A stretch of DNA of 64,000 bases from Mytilus californianus (Eukaryota; Mollusca; Bivalvia; Mytilida; Mytilidae). The stretch is taken from assembly GCF_021869535.1 (NCBI RefSeq), contig NW_026262668.1, positions 69,523,558 through 69,587,557 on the forward strand, in the 5' to 3' direction. Of the stretch, positions 1 to 11,500 are shown one piece after another; the stretch's first letter is position 1, and each line of letters starts with the position of its first letter. Below the pieces are notes generated by a model. That model was given only the letters and a program-made list of their open reading frames with translations. It searched no databases and was not told the origin of the DNA. A program made the translations under genes and the position numbers.

Positions 1-1767
1 ATGACGGCTATGAAATATTTACTTATATGTAGATGTTGAACAAATGCTTCAGGTTTAGCAGAGACTCGTCAAAGTTCATCATTGAACATATATATGATCT
101 TGGATCCATTTTGATTGCAAATCATAATAGTTCCGTACTATTGGGTTCTATTGATGTTTTTACTGAAATATTGATGTTTTGACATATAGATAGATAGTTC
201 CCATCGGTCTCTATTGAGGTTTGTGTAACTCAGTATTAAGATGTCAATGTAAATATCTTATTTTGACTTTTATCGTGCTTCTGTTCAATTTCTGATGTGC
301 AAATTTGGACCCCTTTTCTTCGTGGTATGATCTTTGGTTTTTATATCTAGTTTATTTTGTATACTAGGCGCCAGTCCTTGTCTGTTTTGCTCTAAGATAC
401 CCGTATGTTGCAAGGGAGAGAACCAGCCAATTTTATTTGGCTAATTTAGAAAAATATACAGCAAAAAGCATGCGTGCACGACACAATCTTGCCTCAGAAG
501 ACCTTGCTCTTTTATGCCTAATTCAACTTTATTTTCATGCAAACTTTTGTCAGAGTCTGCAATTCATAGACAAGTTTTAGAGTGACAAATTCAAATAAGC
601 TATCACATCAAACTACTAAACTAAAACCACATTAAACGTTTGTTATGAAAAAAGCATGAACATGGACACAATTTGAAGAGGTTATTATTCAGTAATTGGT
701 TCTTAATTTTAGCTATTCAAAAAAGATTATATAATTACTGCATCAAATGTACCGAGAAGACAAGAAGGATAAAGACTAGGAAATTAGAAGGCTACCTTCT
801 TGTTATGCAAACAACTTTTGATTTCTTGACAATGGATTTGAACTATAAAGACACGGATCAGTTGACTCACACAATTTGTTGTATTTCTCTAGGGAAAGTG
901 TTTCAACAATGTGTTTAACTAGCATTTATTTGAAGTATAGGATTCCATGATAAAAATGGATAAGGAGATACCAAGGGAGCAACAAAAAAAAAATCCCATA
1001 CAAAAATCGACATATAGACTAAAACAGTCCAAAAAGCAAAAACAAAAAATGCACAGAAATCTAAAAATTGAGCAACAATAACACCACCAAAATCCAGGAA
1101 TGAACTCAGGTGCTCCAAAAGGATAAACTTTATATTCTGATATACTAGTGGCAACCTCCTCGTGCTGTTCATGGCGAGAACAAATCCGGTGATAGGTGTG
1201 TGATGAAACAATCGATAAAAACCGGAAGTTGTTGCTATGACAAACAGACCGTATCCGTGGTTATCTTTGACAAAAAGTTTCAACAACGCAAAAAAAATCT
1301 TGATGGCTTCCGTTAAAACTTCAAAGAGGATTAATTCAACTAAATAATTTAGAACCATTGTTCAGTAGATTTGTTTAAGCAGCCACTCTGTACCAAGGAA
1401 ATATTTCAGAAACCCCAAGCCCGGAATATAGATTCAAAAATAGGCGGAAAATACCAAGGGGATATTCTAAACTAATAAGTCGAAGCTAAACTGATGACGT
1501 CATGGCAAAGAACCAAAAAAAATGGCGAAAAGACAAAGAAGTATTGAAATTGAAACACGTTTTTTCAGACAAAGAATAGCCTTCACAGTTATTGCTTTCA
1601 AAAGGGGAATCATTATATGTTAGAATTGTTTGTTACCGATGACGGAAACTTCAGGATTATCATGCTATCTCAGCACTAGTTGATTTATGAATGTCTTTGA
1701 GTTCGAACATAGAATTGTGGTAATGGTTAATTGTAAATCTGAACAAGTGATGTTAAAAGACAATATT
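1..1767. other. Upstream flank, no gene recognised
   Basis: AT-rich sequence. The stretch about 1085-1360 is a degenerate copy of the mussel repeat family also seen at 3595-3980 and 40390-40720 (shared GAACTCAGGTGCTCC and following segments). No open frame here has splice, domain or composition support. Confidence 0.5.
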
Positions 1768-3018
1768 AGCTTATTAATACTTATCACTGAGTTAAGCTTT
1801 GTCGTTAAAATTCAGCTTTCGAGTAGGCATGCATTCACCAGAGACATTAAATACACACACGATAACTTTCAGAAACATAGCTGACATGTTCAGGGGAAGT
1901 TTTGTGAAAACATGAACATTTTTCATGTTGTGTATTCCTGTGCCACAGTCCAATGGTTTTTGGTATGAGATGAATATGAACAGTAACTTCTCGTATCCAG
2001 TGGATTTGACATTTTCGGTAATGAAAATCAACTGAGCGTAAACTCAGCTCTCTCCCTTTAAAAACAGGTCATGTCGTGATCTACATTTTATGACAATACA
2101 TTTACTGATAGGCGTATGACGTTTGCGTCAATTTTTTAAATTTTCGATCTTTCATTTGCGCCGATTTGATTCTCTCATTAGCGCCTATTCTATATTTGCT
2201 CCTATTTCTGGGCTGCTTCACCCGTTGAAAACTGTAAGAGTACGAAAACGGTCCAGAATCGTTTCATTCGCATTATAATGAACAGTTATATTCGCACCAC
2301 CCTAACATATATGTCTTTATGAATGTCATCAAGAAAATCCAGGCCGTTACTTTTGTCAAAATGAGAACTCTTGAAATGCCCGCCTCCGTATGCAAGCTTA
2401 TTAATACTTATCACTGAGTAAAGCTTTGTCGTTAAAATTTAGCTTTCGAGTCGGCATGCATTCACCAGAGACATTAAATACACACACGATAACTTTCAGA
2501 AACATAGCTGACGTGTTCAGGGGAAGTTTTGTGAAAACATGAACATTTTTCATGTTGTGCATTCCTGTGCCACAGTCCAATGTTTTTGTTATGAGATGAA
2601 TATGAAGAGTAACTTCTCGTATCCAGTTGATTTGACATTTTCGGTAATGAAAATCAACTGAGAGTTAACTCAGCTCTCTCCCTTTAAGAATAGGTCGTGT
2701 CGTGATCAACATTTAATGTCAATGCATTTACTGATGGGCGTATGACATTTGCGCCAATTTTTAAAATTTTCGATCTTTCATTTGCGCCGATTTGATTCTT
2801 TCATTAGCGCCGATTCTATGCTCCTATTTCTGGGCTGCTTCACCCGTTGAAAACTGTAAGAGGACGAAAACGGTTCAGAATCGTTTCATTCGCATTATAA
2901 TGAACAGTTCTATTCGCACCACCCTAACATATATATGTCTTTATGGATGTCATCAAGAAAATCCAGGCCGTTACTTAAGTCAAAATGAGAACTCATGAAA
3001 TGCCTGGTCTGTATGCAA
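1768..3018 (+). repeat. Tandem duplication, 627-bp period, two copies
   Basis: The block starting AGCTTATTAATACTTATCAC at 1768 recurs at 2395. The two copies match almost throughout, to a shared TGTATGCAAG end (about 2394 and 3018), with scattered substitutions and small gaps. Each copy contains the GCGCCGATTTGATTCT segment and a frame with VQNRFIRII, which is faintly like the C-terminal part of a retroelement polymerase but too short to assign. Confidence 0.85.
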
Positions 3019-3348
3019 GCCGGAGAAAGAAAAGATGGACTTCGTTGTTGGCAAGTTCAACAAGTTTAGAAGAGATGAAATTACAAGGAAGGAATTCTTT
3101 AGTTGTGTAGCATATAAATACTCGGCAAGAACAGATTTATAATTCATTGTATTCCGTTTTTATGGATTTTAATGTTGTGCTTTTGAATGCTGTGAATAGA
3201 TTTGTATTCCGTGATTTTAGTGGATGTAAACAGAGTGCTTTTATCTTTTAAATTGACTAATCCTGCTCAAAATTCTACTCCCCCCTCCCCGTGGTTAGCA
3301 AGAGACAATAGTTATATACATGATATAATTGACAATTCACCTATACAC

Positions 3349-3424
3349 AATCGGCTCAAATGAAAGAAAAAATCGGCGCAAGTGAAATGCAGATCGGCGC
3401 AAATGCAAAACGCCGTTACCATGG
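3349..3424. repeat. ATCGGCGCAAATG motif cluster
   Basis: AATCGGCTCAAATGAAAG, ATCGGCGCAAGTG and ATCGGCGCAAATGC occur in one orientation here. The reverse complements (CATTTGCGCCGATTTGATTC) occur in both copies of the duplication near 2150 and 2780. The arrangement suggests the two ends of one repeat element of roughly 1.3 kb whose interior was partly duplicated. This is an inference from motif orientation. Confidence 0.4.
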
Positions 3425-3594
3425 TTACTGATATAATAAAAGAATTAAGAATAAGTGACAAGATTGCAAAGAATAAACAAGACTGTTAACGGTAGAAAAA
3501 ACACAGACATTAAAAAATTTTAAAGCACAAAATACGACATAGAACAATAAATCAAGAACAGCAACACGAACCCTTTTAAAACAAACTACGGGTG

Positions 3595-3980
3595 ATATCA
3601 GGTAAGTAGATACCGCTCCACATGTGGCACCCGTCGTCCTGCATATGGTTAGAACAAATACAGTGATAAGTCTCATTCGGAGATTTCACAATCGTGGAAA
3701 AGGGAAAGGGGTTGTGGTTAAAACAATTAGAACATATGCATGGTCATCTGTGACACATTATCATCCAACTCGTAATGACGTGCGTGAATCTTTCGATGAG
3801 ATATCTTCAACCCTACCACTTGAAACCCTTGGTTCAATTGTTCGTTGTCAGAAGCAACTCTCTATCAAGGAAGTGATGATGAAAAACGCAAGTTCTGGAA
3901 TATCGTATCAACTGGGAGAGAAGTGTTTATACTCAATTTGCAGTTGCATTGAATCATTATTGAGAGTATACCATTAATAA
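3595..3980 (+). repeat. Dispersed mussel repeat (CTCCACATGTGGCACCCGTC family)
   Basis: Contains CTCCACATGTGGCACCCGTC followed by the conserved body of this family (CATCCAACTCGTAATGACGT, then ACTGGGAGAGAAGTG). Related degenerate copies occur at about 1085-1360 and 40390-40720. The open frame inside is read-through of the repeat. Confidence 0.7.
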
Positions 3981-5455
3981 ATCGGAACGTGAAGTTATAG
4001 GGAAAACAAGTTTTTTTTTGTTCTCCTTTCTGCCTCTTACGAATAAAGGAATACATTGACAAGAAGAAAAGCGCAGTTGGATCTCATAGGGAAGTCGACT
4101 GTCTGTTTCGAAAACACGTCTTTCACAACTAATAAGTATGTTGTAAAAAACAATCAAGCATCTTGATGATCTCAGTTTCAGAGACTTTTTGTTTGAATCA
4201 GCGTAACAAAGTATATATGATCTGTCCTTTCCTAAAATAACATATTTGTATCCACTTTGACAATTCATTTTGATGAGCAAAGTCGAACTTATTCATTCAA
4301 TAAGTTGAACAACTTATTAATCGTAACGTTAATCAACATAATGTTTAAAGTAGCAGTCCTTCATTTTAAACAAGGTGAACAGTCAAACCGAATACCAAAA
4401 ATAAATTTTTACTTTTACTGAAGAGAACAACAATTGTATTCCCACAAAATGTTGAGCGAGAACACAGGAACTCCAAAAAGGTAAGCTAGCAGTTCTATTC
4501 CAATATTGGCGCCATGTGTCATTTTGCTAAATGTCAAGTAATTAAAACATCTGTTTGCTCTTGGACTATCAACTTGTAGAATCTTGCTTGTTTTTTGTTT
4601 TGTGGAATTTTGATTATTTCCTTGGTTTACTGGTTATCTTCAATACGGGATCGTGTGTGTAAAGTTACTTGCAAAGATTCTGTCATGGCTATGTATTTTT
4701 TAAAGTATTCATAATAATAAATTTGTATGTTTTTATAAGTTCAATTTAACTATAGTAGTATCATGTCGATAACACTTATGAGAAAAAAGTATAAACAAAA
4801 ATACCGAGCTCCAAGGTAAATTCAAAAAGGGGAAGTCCATAAAAACTGTCAAAATCAAACTAACACTAACTGAATGGTTGATAGTACAAGATAGACAGAT
4901 TTTCATTTTTGATACTACTAAACTAGGCTTGAACCCAGGATTGATAACATTATACTAAACACCATCAAAGAAATAAAAGTTCCCGCGCCAATTCCATTTC
5001 GCCACAAAAAAAAACAAATAAAAAGGTTTGTATCAAACCTGAAGTGTCCACATATCTGATGGACTGGACATAGAGCGCTCATAAACAGGCAAACATGGAC
5101 AACTTACTTGACTGCTCTAAACATAAATTGCAAAATAGTCCAAATTTGGCAAAACTAAAGTTTGTAATAGGTTTCGACTGCACAAGTCATTATACTTATT
5201 CATTTCAAACTTTTTTTCCATTCATTGATGTATAATTTAGTATTGACAAATTGGTCACATTTCACCACTTCAATGAATATGCCTAAATAACTTTGGCACT
5301 TGAGTCGGTGAACTATTTAGAAATATTTTATAATCACGTCCTGTCTAGAAGTAATTCAACACCTCTTGTCCTGATAATTAACGGATTCTAACCACGTTAC
5401 ATTTAGTTTTTATAATTCTGTTATAATTCATGTTAGTTATTATAACTCTATCAGG
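3981..5455. other. Presumed promoter-proximal region, nothing specific recognised
   Basis: AT-rich DNA directly upstream of the start codon. A fragment near 4440-4515 resembles the CAGGAACTCCAAAAAGGTAA part of a mussel repeat. Apart from a TTTTATAA stretch near 5407 no core promoter element can be supported. Confidence 0.3.
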
Positions 5456-5581
5456 ATGAGTAGTTATGCACTAAGCTTTATTGTTCTTTTTGGATATTGC
5501 TCATGTGCTGCAGTTGAAGTCGACCAATGCGTTACAAATTTGGATAAAGTAATTGCACAGATGAATTTTGACATAAAACAG
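5456..5581 (+). CDS. Exon 1: signal peptide and first cysteine of domain 1
   Basis: Encodes residues 1-42. The first 19 residues (MSSYALSFIVLFGYCSCAA) form a short hydrophobic secretion signal. Next comes VEVDQC with Cys25 and an amphipathic stretch ending DFDIKQ-like at the splice donor (GTAATT, phase 0). The ATG lies in AGGATGAGT and no earlier in-frame ATG gives a better signal. A TTTTATAA stretch about 45 bp upstream could be a TATA-like element, but the transcription start cannot be read from sequence. The exon's end phase and Cys position match exons 6 and 11, which open domains 2 and 3. Confidence 0.75.
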
Positions 5582-8500
5582 GTAATTGTTTCAAAACGGA
5601 AAATTGTTTAATCAATATAGATTTTGTTATAAAATAATTATTTGGAACAAGGAAAGTTATAGTTCGGTGCTTATGTGATGAGAGAAAGCGTATGTACTGC
5701 AACATGTACCTGCGCTGTCTATTCATTCTAATGGTCTGCTAAAAACTTTCGATTTACTGTGTTCTTTTATATCTGTTACATGTGTTAAGATATCAATAAA
5801 CTACAAAACATGAATCAGGGGTCATAACGATTCAAACAAAATTTGGGTATGCCTTTTTAGTGAAAATGTTTTTTTTAATTTTCAAATGGTTTTCGGATTC
5901 ACAAATATGAAGTTTATGATAGAAACGACAAGATAATAGTACGCAATGTGTGTCTAATAGAACAACATTTTTCATATACATATTAACACTGCGTATCATC
6001 GCCACCGGAAATTGGGTACTAACGAAGCGGAGAGAAATGGAAAAAAAAGTAAACAAGGTAAGAATTCATTCAATTTAAAGCATTTCTACTGATTTGACGA
6101 GGGTACCGCTTAAGAAATGATTTTCTGATATATAATTCTTTAAATTATTAGGCCGATAAGTACAAAATTAAGACAAGATTTTGTGTTATACTCAAGAACT
6201 TGCCACTTAGTACCTGAAAATTTCGAGGTCGATCGTCCTCTGTCGCCCCATTGGCAAGATATTCAATTGTTTTTCATTATTTTTTCAGACACCTTTTTAG
6301 ATTATTATCGTGTGGCATCATATTTACTGAAAATTGTTGTCAAAATGAACGTTTTTAAAGAATATAGACCATAAAAAATAAAGTCTAGGGTACGGCAACT
6401 TGCTCATGTTGACAAATTTACTGTATGGTAACTTGTTTTCAACTGTATGGCAACTTGCTAATTTCAAAATATTTATTTGCCGTCTTTTTAAAGAAAATAA
6501 AGTACTAGGTTCAAATATCTAATTATGCATTTGATAAAAATACAATTCGCTTGACACCATTTAAGATGTATACACAATATAAGGCTTGAACACAGTCCTA
6601 TTACATCTTTTACATACCTGATGTATACAATATGAATACGGCATGCATATACAAAAGCTGGCAAATGTTGTAACTTTCGAAAAGGAATGGCACTGTTTTA
6701 CTAACCTTTTGTTCTGCCCTGACGTAGCGTTAAATGTTACCCATGTCCGTCCGACCCGTCTCTCCCGTCCGTCCAGAAAGTCCCAATAATTGGTTTCCGT
6801 TCTCTAACTTTAGTATGCCTTAACCAAATGTTTTAAAACTTACACGAATTGCGTATCACCACAAAACACAGATCAAGTTATAAATTGGGTAGCGTCACTG
6901 TTACCGTTCTTGAGTTATGCCCTTTTATAAATGAAAAAAAGCTAAAGCTGTCGTTTCTGTTCTCAAACTTTAGATTGCCTCAACCAAATGTTTTAACCAT
7001 ACAACATTAGTCAGCATTTGCATATAAGTGATGAACATTTCGGGGATGGGTTGCGGGTGGAGGGAAGGAAGGAGGTAATGGCAGGAGAATTGTTCCTCAT
7101 TGAATATTTAGAACCATTAAGTGAATGAATTCTCTTTCAACTTTAAGATAAAATGAAATATAAATGAATTATCATTCTCTGCAAAAAAAATGTTGTATTG
7201 CTACACCACGGCACCATGTTAAGGGAGGTTTGAGTGCTCACAAACATGTTTAAGCCCGCCTCAATATATATGTGTCTGTCCCTGGTCAGGAACATGTAAA
7301 ATAGCGGCTGTCGTAAGTTGCTGCCTGACACATTTGTTTATGATTTTGTCATAAATCAGGCAATTTTGATACGGTATGGGTTTTGTTCATTGTGAAGTGT
7401 ATAGTAACCAATAGTTGGTCAAATCTATTTCATTTGGACTTTGTTTGAAAGTCCTCTCAGTGAAAACCATTCCACGTCTTCTTTTTCAATTAATGTTATT
7501 GTCTTATTTGTAAAAGGCAGATATAGCCAATATATAAGAATAAAGAACATTAATTTAAAAAAAAAACTTCATCTCTATATAGTAAGAAATGAACAAGCTC
7601 AGTGGCTAACACTGTTTAAATAAAAAAAATATTAACCTTAGATTAATCATTTTTGGAAAGAATGAAAGAAGAATCCGATACAAGGGATACAAATCCGGCT
7701 GTGGCTACGGCATAAACTTTCTACTTGAGAATAAAGATGACCTTGTATGAAGTTTTTTTTTGGTTGTCATCTTAATATTATATACTTATTAATACAATTC
7801 ACAAAAGTTAGCATCTTCGACTTGTAAGTTTAAAGAATTATAATGAAATAACATCTAATAAGGACAGGTTGAAATATTTTTGAATCCTGATGGTGCATAC
7901 TCATAAATTCTTTTGGAAAAATCCACGTAAATTTAAATGTTGATTTGATAGCGTTCATTTATTTATTTGCCCTCGTAAACAGTTTTGTTAAAATACCGAA
8001 ATCGGTAAATTCTTATCGTGAACGAATAAGTCGGGTACACCTTTTTACATTCAGGCGTGCTTAAGTTGCACTTTTTTCTTCTTATTAAGAAAAATGATTT
8101 TAATTTTAGCATCTATCTAAAGATTAGATTATTTACACACACACAAAAATAGGGCTTACTGTTGATTTTGAAACTCTATGAATTCACATTTATATTCAAC
8201 CAAACAGATAGGCCGAGATCCATACCTTTATAAGTTTCAAAACAGAGAAGGTGTGTTTGAAAACAAATAATCATGTACTGCTATATCTTTTAAGGCAAAT
8301 GCAAGTCTTACTTGTATTAATTATATAATTTTAATTGGCACAATATCACATTAAAGTTTACTGAGAAATATTATAAATACATGTAGTAATCATGAAAATG
8401 TACTACTGTAACAATGAAAATTCGGACGAATACACTCCTTTTCACTACCCCTCCATCTACTAATTTAAGTTTAGACCAAACAGCCTTAGCAACAGTCTTT

Positions 8501-11500
8501 TATTATTTTTTCCCCTGAAAATAAATAGATTGATTGAATCAGTTACTTAAACTAAAAAAAAATACAATCTTATTTTCAATAAGAAACAAGAAAATTAATT
8601 CGAAACACAATTCATGATTTATTTCTCCTAATTTTCAATGAAAACAAAGTATTTTCTTCACTTTTCTTTTAACAAATTATTCATTTCAGAAATTTAAAAA
8701 AAAAACAATAAACAATGTTGAAGACCGTACCTTGACCTATAATGGTTTACTTTTATAAATTGTGATTTGGATGGAGAGTTGTCTCATTGGCACTCATACC
8801 ACATCTTCCTATATCTATTTAACCCAGCACATTCTTTATGTGTCTGTCCGAAGCCACGAGCCTGTAGTTTGGTGGATGTCGTTGGTTCATCTCTATCATA
8901 TTTGTTATTTTTCGTAAATTGTTTTGTTATGAGTTAGGCCGTTAGTTTTCTTGTTGAATCCTTCCACAATTTTCATGTCGGGGCTTTTTATAGCCGACTG
9001 TAAGGTACGATTTTTCGTTGTTTAAGGCCAAACGATAGCATATAATTGCTTACATACACTTTATTTGACCCTGGTGGATAGTTATCTTATTTGCAACCAT
9101 ACAACATCTCCACTGTTTATATTTAAAAAAAAACCAGCACCAACAAAAGATGAATGGTCGTTTTTTTTTATTGAACTTACAAAATTTCACCCTGACAACA
9201 AATAAGACAACAGTCGTTAGTATTATAACGATATATGAATGTATTTAGGATAATATGGTTGAAAAAAACCTGTTTGTCTTTAAAAACACAAAGTCAAATA
9301 GAGGTACGCAACGACTAATTCTGAACGAAATTAACGGCATATATTTTATAATATTTGATAAGTAGTTTATTTTGTATATTTGTAAGCCGGTAAAGCTTTG
9401 ATACAGCCAAAATTTCGTCCCTTGATATTATCTAAACAGTGATTAATATCTTCTTCAAATTACAATATATTGCAAGACGCTGTACAGACAAAAAGTTGTT
9501 ATTTTGCAATTCGCCGTACAACGTCCTGCAATTCGCCGTACAATAAACAAACAATGTTTTGGTCCATATTCTTTAAAAACATCTTTATGACAACAGATTT
9601 CAGTCAATATGATGTCACACTATCATAATCTAAAAACGTGTCTGGAAAAATAATGAAAAACAGTTGAATATCTTGCCAATGGGGCGACAGAGGACAATCG
9701 ACCTCGAAATTTTCAGGTACTAAGTGGCAAGCTTTGGAGTATAACACAAAATATTGTCTTAATTTTGTACTTATCGGCCTAATAATTTAAAGAATTATAT
9801 ATCAGAAAATCATTTCTTAAGCGGTATCCTCGTCAAATCAGTAGAAATGCTTTAAATTGAATGAATTCTTACCTTGTTTACTTTTTTTCCATTTCTCTCC
9901 GCTTCGTTAGTACCCAATTTCCGGTGGCGATGATACACAGTGATTAAGATTGTTCTTTTACAATGCTATTCAAACGGATTATGAGTTTTGCCAACAACAA
10001 AATTTTGTAATTGTCTTTATAGTATACTGATGCTTTATAAGGATTAAGTCTTATCAATTGAGCAATTGTTTTAGCCAAATGTTCACGTGCCTATCTCTAG
10101 TCAGTGTAACTTTATCGTTCCATTTCCTTTCCCGTAAATGGTGTGTTTTAGGTCCTAAAAGTGACAATGTGTCATTTTAATAGGCGTTTCCACACTGGGT
10201 GTTTTTTTTTGTATTCTGTACAAAAAGAGACTGTTACACACAGTAACACAATTATAAGTACTTTTTTTTGTATTCTGTACAAAAAGAGACTGTTACACAC
10301 AGTAACACAATTATTAGTACTTTTTTTTTGGTATTCTGTACAAACAGAGACTGTCACACACAGTAACACAATTATTAGTACTTTTTTTTTGTATTCTGTA
10401 CAAAAAGAGACTGTTACACACAGTAACACAATTATTAGTACTTTTTTTTTTGGTATTCTGTACAAACAGAGACTGTTACACACAGTAACACAATTATTAG
10501 TACTTTTTTTCTTAAACCAATTTCCATTTTTATTTTTGAAAGGTTATATATATTGTGGTCATGCTTCATAATCATGTATTTCAATGTGTGAAAAAACATG
10601 TAAATTATTTTCATTTACCTGTGTTTAAAGTTATTGCAAATGGATGGTATTTTTGTTCGAGCATTTTGTTTTTCTTTAATTGTTTAACATTTCTTACCGA
10701 TATAACATGTTATTTTCATTATTCTTCCCTTAGTTTATTTATTTTGTATTTACATTGTGTCATAGGTCAAATTTATTTGTTCAGTGTATTGTCAATGGTG
10801 TTAATATGTCCTTTGATTGAGTTAAGCTATTTCAGTTGATATTTTATAGTGTGTCTTTCTATGTTGTGATGTAACACTATTGTTTCAGAAAAAGGGTGAA
10901 GGTTTGGTACCATTAAAACGTTTAAACCCGCTGCATTTGTTTGCACCTGTCCTAAGTCAGGAATCTGATGTTCAGTAGTTGTCGTTTGTTGATGTGGTTC
11001 ATAAGTGTTTCTCGTTTCTCGTTTTTTATATAGATTAGACCGTTGGTTTTCCCTTTTGAATGGTTTTACACTAGTTATTGTTTGGGGCCCTTTATAGCTT
11101 ACTGTTCGGTGTGAGCCAAGGCTCCGTGTTGAAGACTGTACTGTGACCTATAATGGTTTACTTTTATATATTTTGACTTGGATGGAGAGTTGTCTCATTG
11201 GTACTCATACCACATCTTCTTATATCTAAATAAAGTAATATCACGTTAAAGTATTGATAGGGTTAATCTTTTAATCTAACTGCAAAAGGAAACTGCAAGA
11301 AAACTGAGTTTACAGTAGTATTAGGGGCTTTTAAAAAGGAAAGCATATCCTCCATGATAGAACACCCATTATTGCTATAACACGTTTTGAAGGCATTGCT
11401 GATTGTTTTACGTCCAGCGGCGAATATATCATTAATATTTAGAACGATACGCGATTAAATAAGAGAAGATTGAATGCTTATTGTAGTAGGTATAATCAAC

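Larger units (their letters stand above)
5987..9942. mobile_element. Inverted-repeat pair flanking about 3 kb in intron 1
   Basis: The arm from 5987 to about 6470 and the arm from about 9470 to 9942 are reverse complements. The outer 300 bp are nearly identical (for example TATCATCGCCACCGGAAATT at 5995 and its complement at 9918). They become more diverged inward (TACGGCAACTTG against TACGGCGAATTGC). Between the arms are ordinary repeats, including a mussel dispersed repeat, and no transposase. Either a large foldback element or two insertions in opposite orientation; no target duplication could be shown. Confidence 0.6.

Noticed and set aside
10161-10571. Overlapping open frames on both strands across the 60-bp array
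   Set aside because: Open on both strands because of the repeat unit itself; the peptide merely repeats the unit.
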